DNA from: Alistipes sp.
GTDB lineage: Bacteria > Bacteroidota > Bacteroidia > Bacteroidales > Rikenellaceae
Direction: 5' to 3'
Assembly: GCA_017380955.1 (NCBI GenBank)
Contig: JAFOCZ010000175.1
Location: 1 to 11,570, forward strand
Length of the DNA: 11,570 nucleotides
Position numbers and translations under genes: made by a program. Position 1 is the first letter of the stretch. Each line of letters starts with the position of its first letter. The notes below the pieces were generated by a model. That model worked only from the letters and a program-made list of their open reading frames with translations. It was not told the DNA's origin and did not search any database. Positions 1 through 6,001 of this stretch are shown one piece after another.

Positions 1-27
1 CTGAGCCAGGATCAAACTCTCCATTGT
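1..27 (-). rRNA. rrs: 16S ribosomal RNA, 5' end only (partial)
   Basis: Bases 1-20 are the exact reverse complement of the universal bacterial 27F primer site (AGAGTTTGATCCTGGCTCAG), which lies at positions 8-27 of 16S rRNA. The gene is therefore read on the minus strand and leaves the window at base 1. Its mature 5' end falls at about base 27, by counting back seven bases from the primer site. Only the first roughly 27 nucleotides are present. The exact mature end is inferred by analogy with E. coli numbering. Confidence 0.97.
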
Positions 28-190
28 AAAAAATTTTGAATTATATCGTAGCTCTAATCTCAAAGGTATTGTTTTGAAATTATCTCATAGGAGATAGATA
101 AAACTTTAGCTGCTCAATTTCCTCAAAGAACTATATTCTAATTTACTTAGAACTTCCATTTTTAAACCACTCTTTTTTTAGAGCGGAAAA
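28..190 (-). other. rRNA leader region with boxA-like element and small hairpin
   Basis: This AT-rich stretch lies between the nearest clear rRNA promoter and the 16S 5' end, so it should be the transcribed leader. On the minus strand, bases 131-123 read GTTCTTTGA, resembling the boxA antitermination signal of rRNA leaders (E. coli consensus TGCTCTTTAACA). Closer to the 16S gene, TATCTC (81-86) and GAGATA (91-96) form a perfect 6-bp stem with a 4-base loop. Leader and boxA roles are inferred from position and resemblance. No open reading frame here looks real. Confidence 0.5.
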
Positions 191-196
191 GCGGTG

Positions 197-228
197 CAAA
201 GATAAGTGATTTATTTTAAACCACCAAA
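197..228 (-). promoter_or_regulatory. rRNA promoter P1 (closest clear promoter to 16S)
   Basis: On the minus strand a TTTGG -33 element (224-228) is followed after about 20 bases by TATCTTTG (197-204), a perfect Bacteroidota -7 box TAnnTTTG. Transcription should start near base 191, giving a leader of about 165 bases before 16S. The bases just after the -7 box are GC-rich (CACCGC), in contrast to the AT-rich surroundings. Confidence 0.8.
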
Positions 229-305
229 TTTTTCGAAAACTTTTTTCAAAAAATTTTTCTGAGAACCTTTTTGCTTATCCGTTTCGTTAAAGCGGAAAAG
301 CGGTG

Positions 306-337
306 CAAAGATAAAGCATATTTTTGAAACTTCCAAA
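306..337 (-). promoter_or_regulatory. rRNA promoter P2
   Basis: This is a second copy of the P1 arrangement 109 bases further upstream. TTTGG (333-337) lies 19 bases before TATCTTTG (306-313) on the minus strand, followed by the same CACCGCTTTTCCGCTTT start region as P1. The near identity of the start regions suggests duplication of a promoter unit feeding the same rRNA operon. Confidence 0.8.
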
Positions 338-419
338 TATTTTGGAAACTTTTTTCGAAAAAACATTTCTAAGAACCGCCCCGCAACTCCAGGATAACTT
401 GTATCCCTAATTGCGGGCG

Positions 420-450
420 CAAAGATACTACTTATTTCTTACATTCCAAA
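420..450 (-). promoter_or_regulatory. rRNA promoter P3 (outermost)
   Basis: On the minus strand TTTGG (446-450) precedes TATCTTTG (420-427) with an 18-base spacer. The downstream start region is again GC-rich (CGCCCGC) but differs from P1 and P2. The first part of its transcript could fold through CCCGCAA (380-386) and TTGCGGG (411-417), with an inner GGATA/TATCC pairing. That would place a hairpin at or near the 5' end of the P3 transcript. Confidence 0.75.
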
Positions 451-523
451 TATATTTACTAATATTTTTAGTTATTTCTTATATTTTTTTTAAGAACCCC
501 CGCCGTACCTATATTTATATATA

Positions 524-556
524 TAAGGGGAAACGTCATAAAGACATCTCCCCTTA
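524..556 (-). terminator. Probable terminator hairpin after the DUF1295 gene
   Basis: TAAGGGGA (524-531) pairs with TCCCCTTA (549-556), with partial inner pairing (GTC/GAC) and a small loop. On the minus strand it begins 24 bases past the stop of the DUF1295 gene. It is followed by an alternating T/A run rather than a clean U tract, so termination efficiency is uncertain. It would insulate that gene from the rRNA promoters just downstream. Confidence 0.5.
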
Positions 557-579
557 CATCCATACTACGAGAAATCACC

Positions 580-1383
580 CTAACCTTTCAGCCAAGTGTG
601 GCGCGCTACGCTATAAATAGGCACAAATGGCAGAATCAATGGCGTGCGCTTGGCATACTCCTGGAACTCTGGCAACTTACCATAGACCTCTTCCTGTCGC
701 AACTCAAGACGGCGAGCGCCGCTGAACATAACATACACAATGCCAATATATCCAAGTGCCGCTACTATCCACTGCCACAGTGTGCAGCAAGCGCCAAAGC
801 AGATAATGAAACTACCTGTCCACATCAACACCTCGCCGAAGTAATTAGGGCATCGGACAATTCGATAAAGGCCTGTATCGACAAAGCGATGAGCATCAAT
901 CTTCTTCGCAGCGCTCTTCTGTGCATCGGCAACCATCTCTATGATAACACCTATCGCTGCAACCACTGCACCTACCCACGCCCAAAGATGACTCACATCA
1001 GCACCCTCGGCAAGATTACGAAGATAGAAGGTCACTGGACTAATCTGACCCACATAGAGTAATGCACAAGATATCCATATCATAAACATCACAAAAAGAG
1101 GTTTCTTGGTGGTATTCTCAGGCTGATAGAGAATCTTCTTGTAGGATGCCGATTTTCGTTCGCGGATGAAGAGATAAAGCGCAAGACGAATGCCATAGAC
1201 AAACAACACTGCGAGCAGTATCGCCGCCGGAAGTGTCATAACATCCCAGAACATAGCACCCACAGCCAGGGCAAGTGCCGAGATTGAGAGACCATAACCG
1301 ATACTAAAGAAGTAGATAAAGTAGAGCCAGCCTACCGACGACACGATAAAGGCAAGCGCGAGAAGTAGCAATAAATGTGACAT
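580..1383 (-). CDS. DUF1295 / steroid 5-alpha-reductase-like integral membrane protein
   Basis: This 267-residue protein is highly hydrophobic, with about six to seven likely membrane segments (around residues 3-26, 31-47, 51-73, 96-118, 132-152, 186-220). The diagnostic stretch is GLYRIVRCPNYFGEVLMWTG (171-190), typical of the DUF1295 family, which is related to steroid 5-alpha reductase C-terminal domains and isoprenylcysteine methyltransferases. By family it may be a membrane reductase or methyltransferase; the substrate is unknown. The usual histidine of the RHPNYFGE motif is a cysteine here (RCPNYFGE, Cys178). The start at the ATG is supported by the hydrophobic first helix. It lies just upstream of the rRNA operon in the same direction, with a hairpin between, and is divergent from the YgbA-like gene. 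Family assignment is secure, function is not. Confidence 0.88.
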   Translation of the reverse strand: MSHLLLLLALAFIVSSVGWLYFIYFFSIGYGLSISALALAVGAMFWDVMTLPAAILLAVLFVYGIRLALYLFIRERKSASYKKILYQPENTTKKPLFVMFMIWISCALLYVGQISPVTFYLRNLAEGADVSHLWAWVGAVVAAIGVIIEMVADAQKSAAKKIDAHRFVDTGLYRIVRCPNYFGEVLMWTGSFIICFGACCTLWQWIVAALGYIGIVYVMFSGARRLELRQEEVYGKLPEFQEYAKRTPLILPFVPIYSVARHTWLKG

Positions 1384-1414
1384 ACAAAATTGGGGTTTAA
1401 GATTAATATAGTAA

Positions 1415-1422
1415 CAAATTTA
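1415..1422 (-). promoter_or_regulatory. Candidate -7 box for the DUF1295 gene
   Basis: TAAATTTG on the minus strand matches TAnnTTTG and would give a 5' untranslated region of about 25 bases. The expected -33 position (around 1441-1445) reads TTCCG, a poor match, so this is tentative. Confidence 0.35.
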
Positions 1423-1451
1423 GCAAAATTATCGGAATAACGGAAATATGC

Positions 1452-1482
1452 TTGCATAATTAGCGCCAATATGATATTTTTG
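1452..1482 (+). promoter_or_regulatory. Promoter of the YgbA-like gene
   Basis: TTG (1452-1454) and TATTTTTG (1475-1482, matching TAnnTTTG) are separated by 20 bases, the normal spacing for this phylum. Transcription would start near 1488, about ten bases before the ATG. The -33 trinucleotide sits inside the interrupted palindrome TATGC-TT-GCATA (1447-1458), a possible operator half-site pair. Confidence 0.55.
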
Positions 1483-1498
1483 TAAGAAAATAGATAAT

Positions 1499-1792
1499 AT
1501 GAGTAGAATAGATAACGAGAAGCGAGTTGTAGAGCGAATGGTAAAACTATACTGCAAGCGCAAACTACATCTCCCAACTATAGATGACGAGCACAAGGCA
1601 TTGATTACCTATGCACACAAACGCCTCGATGGCTGCAAATTTGGAGAGAAGAAAACGGCGTGTCAGCACTGCCCTATCCACTGCTACAAGCCCGATATGC
1701 GCGAGAAGATTCGCGCCATTATGCGCTGGGCAGGTCCGCGAATGATCATCTACGACCCCATCGCAGCGATAAAGCATCTGCTGAATAAGTAG
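1499..1792 (+). CDS. YgbA-like protein (nitrous oxide-stimulated promoter family)
   Basis: A 97-residue cytoplasmic protein matching the small YgbA_NO family, named for E. coli ygbA, whose promoter responds to nitric oxide through NsrR. Visible hallmarks are the basic N-terminal helix with DNEKRVVERMVKLYC, the HK..L..YA.KRL.GC.FGE.K..C..CP.HCY core, and the MRWAGPRM motif near residues 75-82. Cysteines 46, 55, 58 and 62 form a tight C-X8-C-X2-C-X3-C cluster, with Cys19 further upstream. This suggests a metal or iron-sulfur site (inference). The family is linked to recovery from nitrosative stress; the biochemical role is not settled. It is transcribed alone: its own promoter is upstream and a strong hairpin follows its stop. 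No signal peptide is seen. Confidence 0.88.
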   Translation: MSRIDNEKRVVERMVKLYCKRKLHLPTIDDEHKALITYAHKRLDGCKFGEKKTACQHCPIHCYKPDMREKIRAIMRWAGPRMIIYDPIAAIKHLLNK

Positions 1793-1803
1793 TTGGAATT
1801 TAG

Positions 1804-1831
1804 CAAAAGGGAGGCTTGGGCCTCCCTTTTG
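1804..1831. terminator. Strong bidirectional-type terminator hairpin
   Basis: AAAAGGGAGG (1805-1814) pairs perfectly with CCTCCCTTTT (1821-1830). Outer C-G and inner C-G pairs extend this to 12 bp around a TTGG loop. A and T runs flank the GC core on both sides, so it can terminate from either direction. In context it ends the YgbA-like transcript 12 bases after its stop codon. Confidence 0.85.
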
Positions 1832-1880
1832 TTGTACTTGCTAATCCGCTGTAAAAGAAGATTTAGAAAATATTTACTGA

Positions 1881-1927
1881 ACGGACAACACTCCGTGGGG
1901 CATTTATATAATTTATGTGTATCTTTG
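1881..1927 (+). promoter_or_regulatory. Promoter of the CatA-like gene, with a small upstream inverted repeat
   Basis: TATCTTTG (1920-1927) is a perfect -7 box 17 bases before the ATG at 1945. No good TTG is visible at the -33 position, where the sequence is GTGGGGCA. Just upstream, ACGGA (1881-1885) and TCCGT (1892-1896) form an inverted repeat with a 6-base gap, which could be an activator or repressor site. That regulatory role is speculative. Confidence 0.5.
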
Positions 1928-1944
1928 CGTAAAATTATGATGCT

Positions 1945-2568
1945 ATGAGAGAGATAGACCCCAAGACCACGTCGCGCGCAAAGGCGTTTGAGTTATGGAT
2001 GAAGGCGGCGATGCCGATGGTGACGATGACAAAGACTTTTGACATCACACACCTCCGACGACTTGCCAAGCGTAAGGGCGTGAAACTTAATATGTTGATA
2101 TGCTATGCCATTGTACGCGCAGCATCGGAGTTCAGGGAGTTTTATATATTGCCCGTAGGTGATAAGTTGATGGAGTTTGACCACCTCGCCATAAACACCA
2201 TAGTGCGCACCGAGGATGGAGGTATAAACACCTGTGACATACCCTACTCCGCAGATATTCACACATTTGCAGCAGACTACCTGCGTATCACCAACGAGGC
2301 GACGCATAGCACAACAGATATCACATTGGGTGAGGATTATATGGTAATCGGCAGTTCGGCACTCACAAAGTGCGAACTCGACTCCGTGGTAAACGTATAT
2401 GCGGGCTATTGGAACAACCCTTTTTGTGTATGGGGCAAGTATCGCAAAGGATGGCTTCGCACGACGTTACCACTCTCATTCCAATTTCACCACACGCAGA
2501 TGGATGGGCCGATATCTACAGGATTCCTGAATAGGCTACAGGAGGTAATGAACGAGATTGAGTATTAA
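1945..2568 (+). CDS. CatA-like (chloramphenicol acetyltransferase fold) acyltransferase
   Basis: A 207-residue protein of the chloramphenicol acetyltransferase superfamily, which transfers an acetyl group from acetyl-CoA to a hydroxyl and works as a trimer. The clearest signature is HHTQMDG at residues 182-188, matching HHxxxDG. His183 would be the catalytic base and Asp187 the structural aspartate. The surrounding LSFQFHH and GFLNRLQ are also typical, as is the N-terminal RAKAFELWMKAAMPMVTMT-FDIT pattern. It is slightly shorter than classical CATs (about 213-219 residues). The segment that in true CATs carries a conserved serine (the SFTSF-type motif) reads MVIGSSALTKCEL instead, so chloramphenicol may not be its substrate. 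It is probably first in a run with msrA and the UDG-like gene. A housekeeping or other O-acetyltransferase role is as likely as resistance. Confidence 0.8.
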   Translation: MREIDPKTTSRAKAFELWMKAAMPMVTMTKTFDITHLRRLAKRKGVKLNMLICYAIVRAASEFREFYILPVGDKLMEFDHLAINTIVRTEDGGINTCDIPYSADIHTFAADYLRITNEATHSTTDITLGEDYMVIGSSALTKCELDSVVNVYAGYWNNPFCVWGKYRKGWLRTTLPLSFQFHHTQMDGPISTGFLNRLQEVMNEIEY

Positions 2569-2590
2569 ACCATCGCGAGCAGCGCACCAC

Positions 2591-2625
2591 ACTTTTCACC
2601 TTTAACTTTTCACTTTTGACTTTAC
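2591..2625 (+). repeat. Five imperfect 7-base tandem repeats upstream of msrA
   Basis: The units are ACTTTTC, ACCTTTA, ACTTTTC, ACTTTTG and ACTTTAC in direct succession, ending one base before the msrA ATG. The array is purely T/A/C on this strand and fills most of the 58-base gap after the CatA-like gene. No TAnnTTTG box or clear ribosome-binding sequence is visible in it. Period 7 rules out a coding repeat. It may influence translation initiation or be a neutral slippage product. Confidence 0.7.
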
Positions 2626-2626
2626 A

Positions 2627-3133
2627 ATGAAGGATATATATTTTGCAGGCGGATGCTTCTGGGGCACAGAACACTATTTCAAGCAGGTACGTGGCGTAAT
2701 ATCCACCGCTGTGGGATATGCCAACGGCAACACCGACAACCCTACATACGAGCAGGTATACACCGACCTTACGGGATATGCCGAGACAGTACATATCGTC
2801 TACGACCCTGAGGTGGTGAGTCTTACGCTACTTTTGGAACTCTTTTTCCGTTCTATAGACCCAACATCGCTAAACCGCCAGGGCAACGACTGCGGAACAC
2901 GCTACCGCACCGGAATATACTACACCGCAGAGGAGGATATCCCTACGATCAGGGAGGTATACCGAGATATAGAACGCATCGTTGGCGAGCCGTTGATGGT
3001 AGAGGTAGAACCTTTGCGCAACTTCTACATCGGCGAGGAGTACCACCAAGATTATCTCGACAAGAATCCTCGTGGCTATTGTCACATACCTTTCGAGTTG
3101 ATGATTATGGCTCGTGAGGCAAATAAGGAGTAG
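2627..3133 (+). CDS. msrA: Peptide-methionine (S)-S-oxide reductase MsrA
   Basis: MsrA reduces the S-epimer of methionine sulfoxide in oxidised proteins back to methionine, with electrons usually from thioredoxin. The 168-residue length fits a single-domain MsrA. The GCFWG catalytic motif is at residues 9-13 (nucleophile Cys10). The catalytic glutamate lies in GYAETVH (Glu52), and the downstream family blocks NDCGTRYRT (87-95) and EEYHQDYLDKNP-GYC (137-152) are intact. Cys152 is a candidate resolving cysteine. There is no fused MsrB domain and no signal peptide, so it should act in the cytoplasm. It starts 58 bases after the CatA-like gene and ends 3 bases before the UDG-like gene, indicating co-transcription. 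Confidence 0.96.
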   Translation: MKDIYFAGGCFWGTEHYFKQVRGVISTAVGYANGNTDNPTYEQVYTDLTGYAETVHIVYDPEVVSLTLLLELFFRSIDPTSLNRQGNDCGTRYRTGIYYTAEEDIPTIREVYRDIERIVGEPLMVEVEPLRNFYIGEEYHQDYLDKNPRGYCHIPFELMIMAREANKE

Positions 3134-3136
3134 TCT

Positions 3137-3715
3137 ATGCAGAACGTTGAACGACATCCCTTAGAGCCATTTCTCCCCACTGGGGCAAGAATCCTTATGC
3201 TCGGAAGTTTCCCACCAAAGCGTGAGCGATGGTCTATGGAGTTCTTCTACCCCAACTGGATAAACGATATGTGGCGCATTATGGGGTTGTTGTTCTATGC
3301 CGATAAGCACCATTTCGAGATAAAGGGGCACAAAACTTTTGACCGTGAGCGCATTATAGAGTTTTGCACGACAAAAGGCATAGCGCTCTACGACACCGCT
3401 ACCGAGGTACGACGACTTAAGGACAACGCCTCGGATAAGTTTCTGGAGATTGTAACACCCACAGACATAGACTCTCTAATAGCACAACTACCCGATGCCA
3501 CGGCTATAGTGACAACGGGGCAGAAGGCTACGGATATTATTATCGAGAGATTCGGCTGCTCAGAGCCTCAAATTGGCAGCAAGACAGATATCATAATCGG
3601 TGAGCGCACCATACACTTTTGGCGTATGCCATCATCATCGCGCGCCTACCCTCTTGCCATCGACAAGAAGGCTGCGCACTACGCCACGATGCTCCGCGCC
3701 GAAGGTTTATTATAA
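3137..3715 (+). CDS. Uracil-DNA glycosylase superfamily protein (Mug/UDG-like)
   Basis: A 192-residue protein of the uracil-DNA glycosylase fold, which removes uracil or other damaged bases from DNA as the first step of base excision repair. Visible motifs are the N-terminal active-site loop MLGSFPPKRERWSMEFFYPN (21-40), the following WRIMG (46-50), the central IVTTGQKA strand-turn (124-131), and the C-terminal DNA-intercalating-type loop MPSSSRAYP (164-172). The last resembles the xPSxS motif of Mug-like enzymes rather than the HPSPLS of classical UNG. Specificity cannot be read from sequence. It begins 3 bases after the msrA stop, so both are likely translated from one mRNA. Its stop codon overlaps the 3' end of the convergent GH20 gene by 6 bases. 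Confidence 0.83.
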   Translation: MQNVERHPLEPFLPTGARILMLGSFPPKRERWSMEFFYPNWINDMWRIMGLLFYADKHHFEIKGHKTFDRERIIEFCTTKGIALYDTATEVRRLKDNASDKFLEIVTPTDIDSLIAQLPDATAIVTTGQKATDIIIERFGCSEPQIGSKTDIIIGERTIHFWRMPSSSRAYPLAIDKKAAHYATMLRAEGLL

Positions 3716-5944
3716 CATCGGATAGATAGTCGGAGGTTGTATAGAGACCCACTCCGCACCATTACCTTGCGATGTGCAGACCATACGCACAGCCTTTATA
3801 GGGTGCTCGGGATACTCTATCGCATACTTTCCGCAATCAAGATGTCCGACACGCTCAAAGATCTCACCGTCGTAACTAACCTCCACATATCCATTCTCGA
3901 AGATATAGCGAGGCAACTGGAAGTTACCCGTAGCCACAACCATTCGGCGACACTTCACAGGAGTCTCAAAGGTGAACATCACCCAATCGCCAACATCCGC
4001 AGCGCGTGAGGTACGCGCAAGACGACCATATCCCTCGGCCTTATCAAACGAAAAACGGTCGCTATCGCCCATCGACGATGTTATATCAAACTTTGGCGTT
4101 ATAGATGCAAAGTGAGCCGCCACAGCCACCTTAGGTGACATCGCCTCACCACGTCGCGCAACAAAGGAGTAACGTGCAGGTGTCGAAGTAACAATAGGCT
4201 CTGAATACTCTTCCTCAGAGATAACACCATCATTATCAATGATATAATAAACCTTACTTCCATCATCTGTTGATACACTAAGAACACCATCCTTATACTC
4301 CACCTTTGGAGGCATCAGGCGATATGCAACGCCCATAGCATCCAACCTATCGTAGTGCGCAACCATACGCTCGTAGAACTCCTCCCCATCACGATTATCG
4401 CTACTCACCCACGCAATTTCGGCATAGGCAACCATACGAGGAAATGTCTGATAGTGCAAGAAATCGAGGGTTTCGGGATTGTTCGAAGCGTATAACTCAC
4501 TGAAGAACGACGCCTCGAGACCAAGGATATTCTGCTCCTCAGTAGTTGTAAACCCTACGCTCTGCGGAGTAAAACCGTAGACCTTAGTCCAGTCGAAGAT
4601 AGCAGCCCAGTCGTGACCTGTCTCTCGCGCCGATTGCTTCATATCGAAGTAGAAATAGGCGCCCGGCATAACAACGGTCGAGTAACCCTCGGCTGCCGAC
4701 GCACGACACTCCTTAACACCCTCCCAGCCATATACGCGGGTCTCAGCCGAGAGTTTTCCGCCCTCTATAGCCTCGTTCCACACCGCAGGAAGTTTGTCAT
4801 AGCGCGCAAGAATCTCGGCAACACGCGACATAAAATATTGTTGCAACTCCGCAGTGGAGATCATACCCTGCTCGCGCATCAGAGCGCTACAATCAGGGCA
4901 ACGTCGCCACTGCGACATATCCACCTCATCACCACCGATGTGTATATATCGCGATGGGAACAACTCACACACCTCACGAAGTATATCCTCAAGAAGCGCA
5001 TAGTTATCCTCCTTTGCAGCGCAGAATGCCGAACGTGTATCGTAACCGAAGGCTCGCGATGTATCTGGTTGATAATCACACAATATCTCGGGATGAAGTG
5101 TAGCAATACACAAACTATGTCCCGGAAGGTCAATCTCGGGTATCACCTCTATATTTCGCACCGCGGCATACTCTATAATCTCACGCATATTGGCCTTAGT
5201 ATAGTAACCTCCCCAGCGCTCGTTCCACTTACCATAGCGAGGCCATATCTTAGCATCACCACCACGGAAGCCACCCTCCTTGGCAAGTTCGGGGTGCGAC
5301 TCTATCTCTATACGCCACGCCTCATCATCCGTAAGGTGCAGACGCAGCGTGTTAATCTTATGATGAGCCAAGACATCGATATACTCCATCACCGCCTCCT
5401 TTGGCATCCACGTGCGACAAACATCGAGCATAAAACCACGATAGTCATAGCGCGGAGCATCGCAAATCTCACACAACGGCAACTCAAAAGGGAAACTCAA
5501 CGCCTTAGCATATACGCTCTCTGGCAACAACTGCAACAGTGTGGTGATGCCATTTATAACACCGCCATACTCACCTCCTGTGATACGAATACCTTGTGAG
5601 TTAATAGCCAAAAAATACTCCTCGCCAATGAGCGCAGGGTCACAAGCAAGGTGGATTACTCCACCCTCACCCTCGGCACACGACAGTGGTATATACGACG
5701 CGAGATACTCTGCTGCTCGTCGTAGTGACGATGTGGCATAGGTAATATCTGCAGTTGCATTCACGAAGCAACTACCTCCAAAGGTAACGACATTTTGTGG
5801 TGTAGGGATAATAGCAGACATAGGGACATCCTTAGTCTCATCTACCCCATATGCAAGCACCTTAGTTTGTGGCGCACTACCGCAGCACCCTATAGCCGTA
5901 ATCGCCAACAAAAGCGACAGCGCAACGTATCTAAACATTCTCAT
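3710..5944 (-). CDS. Family GH20 beta-N-acetylhexosaminidase, probable lipoprotein
   Basis: This 744-residue enzyme should cleave terminal beta-linked GlcNAc or GalNAc from glycans or cell-wall fragments. Residues 1-20 form a signal peptide with a lipobox-like ending (TAIGC, Cys20), suggesting a membrane-anchored lipoprotein. Around 43-165 is the GH20 N-terminal alpha/beta domain. From about 166 to 515 is the catalytic barrel, with YDYRGFMLDVCRTWMP, HLTDDEAWRIEI, VIPEIDLPGHS, and the catalytic pair Asp339-Glu340 in HIGGDEVD. The C-terminal part has a beta-rich linker domain (about 545-612) and an F5/8-type, CBM32-like module (about 640-740). The start could also be Met3. It lies just below the terminator of the yicC operon with no good promoter in the gap, and overlaps the UDG-like gene tail to tail by 6 bases. 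Exact glycan substrate is unknown. Confidence 0.94.
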   Translation of the reverse strand: MRMFRYVALSLLLAITAIGCCGSAPQTKVLAYGVDETKDVPMSAIIPTPQNVVTFGGSCFVNATADITYATSSLRRAAEYLASYIPLSCAEGEGGVIHLACDPALIGEEYFLAINSQGIRITGGEYGGVINGITTLLQLLPESVYAKALSFPFELPLCEICDAPRYDYRGFMLDVCRTWMPKEAVMEYIDVLAHHKINTLRLHLTDDEAWRIEIESHPELAKEGGFRGGDAKIWPRYGKWNERWGGYYTKANMREIIEYAAVRNIEVIPEIDLPGHSLCIATLHPEILCDYQPDTSRAFGYDTRSAFCAAKEDNYALLEDILREVCELFPSRYIHIGGDEVDMSQWRRCPDCSALMREQGMISTAELQQYFMSRVAEILARYDKLPAVWNEAIEGGKLSAETRVYGWEGVKECRASAAEGYSTVVMPGAYFYFDMKQSARETGHDWAAIFDWTKVYGFTPQSVGFTTTEEQNILGLEASFFSELYASNNPETLDFLHYQTFPRMVAYAEIAWVSSDNRDGEEFYERMVAHYDRLDAMGVAYRLMPPKVEYKDGVLSVSTDDGSKVYYIIDNDGVISEEEYSEPIVTSTPARYSFVARRGEAMSPKVAVAAHFASITPKFDITSSMGDSDRFSFDKAEGYGRLARTSRAADVGDWVMFTFETPVKCRRMVVATGNFQLPRYIFENGYVEVSYDGEIFERVGHLDCGKYAIEYPEHPIKAVRMVCTSQGNGAEWVSIQPPTIYPML

Positions 5945-5954
5945 AACAAAGCAT

Positions 5955-5989
5955 AAAAAAGAGGGTCAACACTCCTCGCATCAACCCTC
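5955..5989 (-). terminator. Intrinsic terminator of the yicC-gmk-nadD operon
   Basis: On the minus strand GAGGGT (5989-5984) pairs with ACCCTC (5966-5961), with extra wobble pairs extending the stem inward, followed directly by TTTTTT (5960-5955). It begins 12 bases after the stop of the M23 peptidase gene and ends only about ten bases before the ATG of the GH20 gene. Complete termination here would leave the GH20 gene needing a promoter that I cannot find. Confidence 0.8.
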
Positions 5990-6001
5990 GTTATCAATAA
6001 T

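Larger units (their letters stand above)
180..498 (-). repeat. Three imperfect tandem repeats, each carrying an rRNA promoter
   Basis: Units of about 110-120 bases occupy roughly 180-267, 289-377 and 411-498. Each reads, on the minus strand, GGTTCTNAGAAA or a close variant (GGTTCTTAAAAA in the outermost), then an A/T-tract block, then TTTGG, then TATCTTTG and a GC-rich start. Units 1 and 2 share a block around the -7 box almost base for base (180-204 against 289-313). Unit 3 is more diverged. The shared GGTTCT block may be a conserved upstream element or an old boxA-like copy; that role is a guess. Confidence 0.75.

Noticed and set aside
61..68. A further TACCTTTG (TAnnTTTG) on the minus strand within the rRNA leader.
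   Set aside because: No TTTG or TTG at the expected -33 distance, and a start there would skip the boxA-like element; most likely a chance match.
411..620. A 69-codon plus-strand frame in the region upstream of the rRNA gene.
   Set aside because: It overlaps the P3 promoter and the terminator hairpin, and its Tyr/Ile/Phe-rich product simply reflects AT-rich non-coding DNA.
598..1062. A 154-codon plus-strand frame over the DUF1295 gene.
   Set aside because: Composition is not protein-like and it is antisense to a clear membrane-protein family.
4613..5599. A 328-codon open frame on the plus strand, antisense to the GH20 gene, plus other long antisense frames (for example 6338-7093, 7093-7587, 10490-11146).
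   Set aside because: They lie wholly inside well-identified genes on the other strand, encode Arg/His/Thr-rich sequence with no recognisable domain, and are explained by the codon bias of the real genes.
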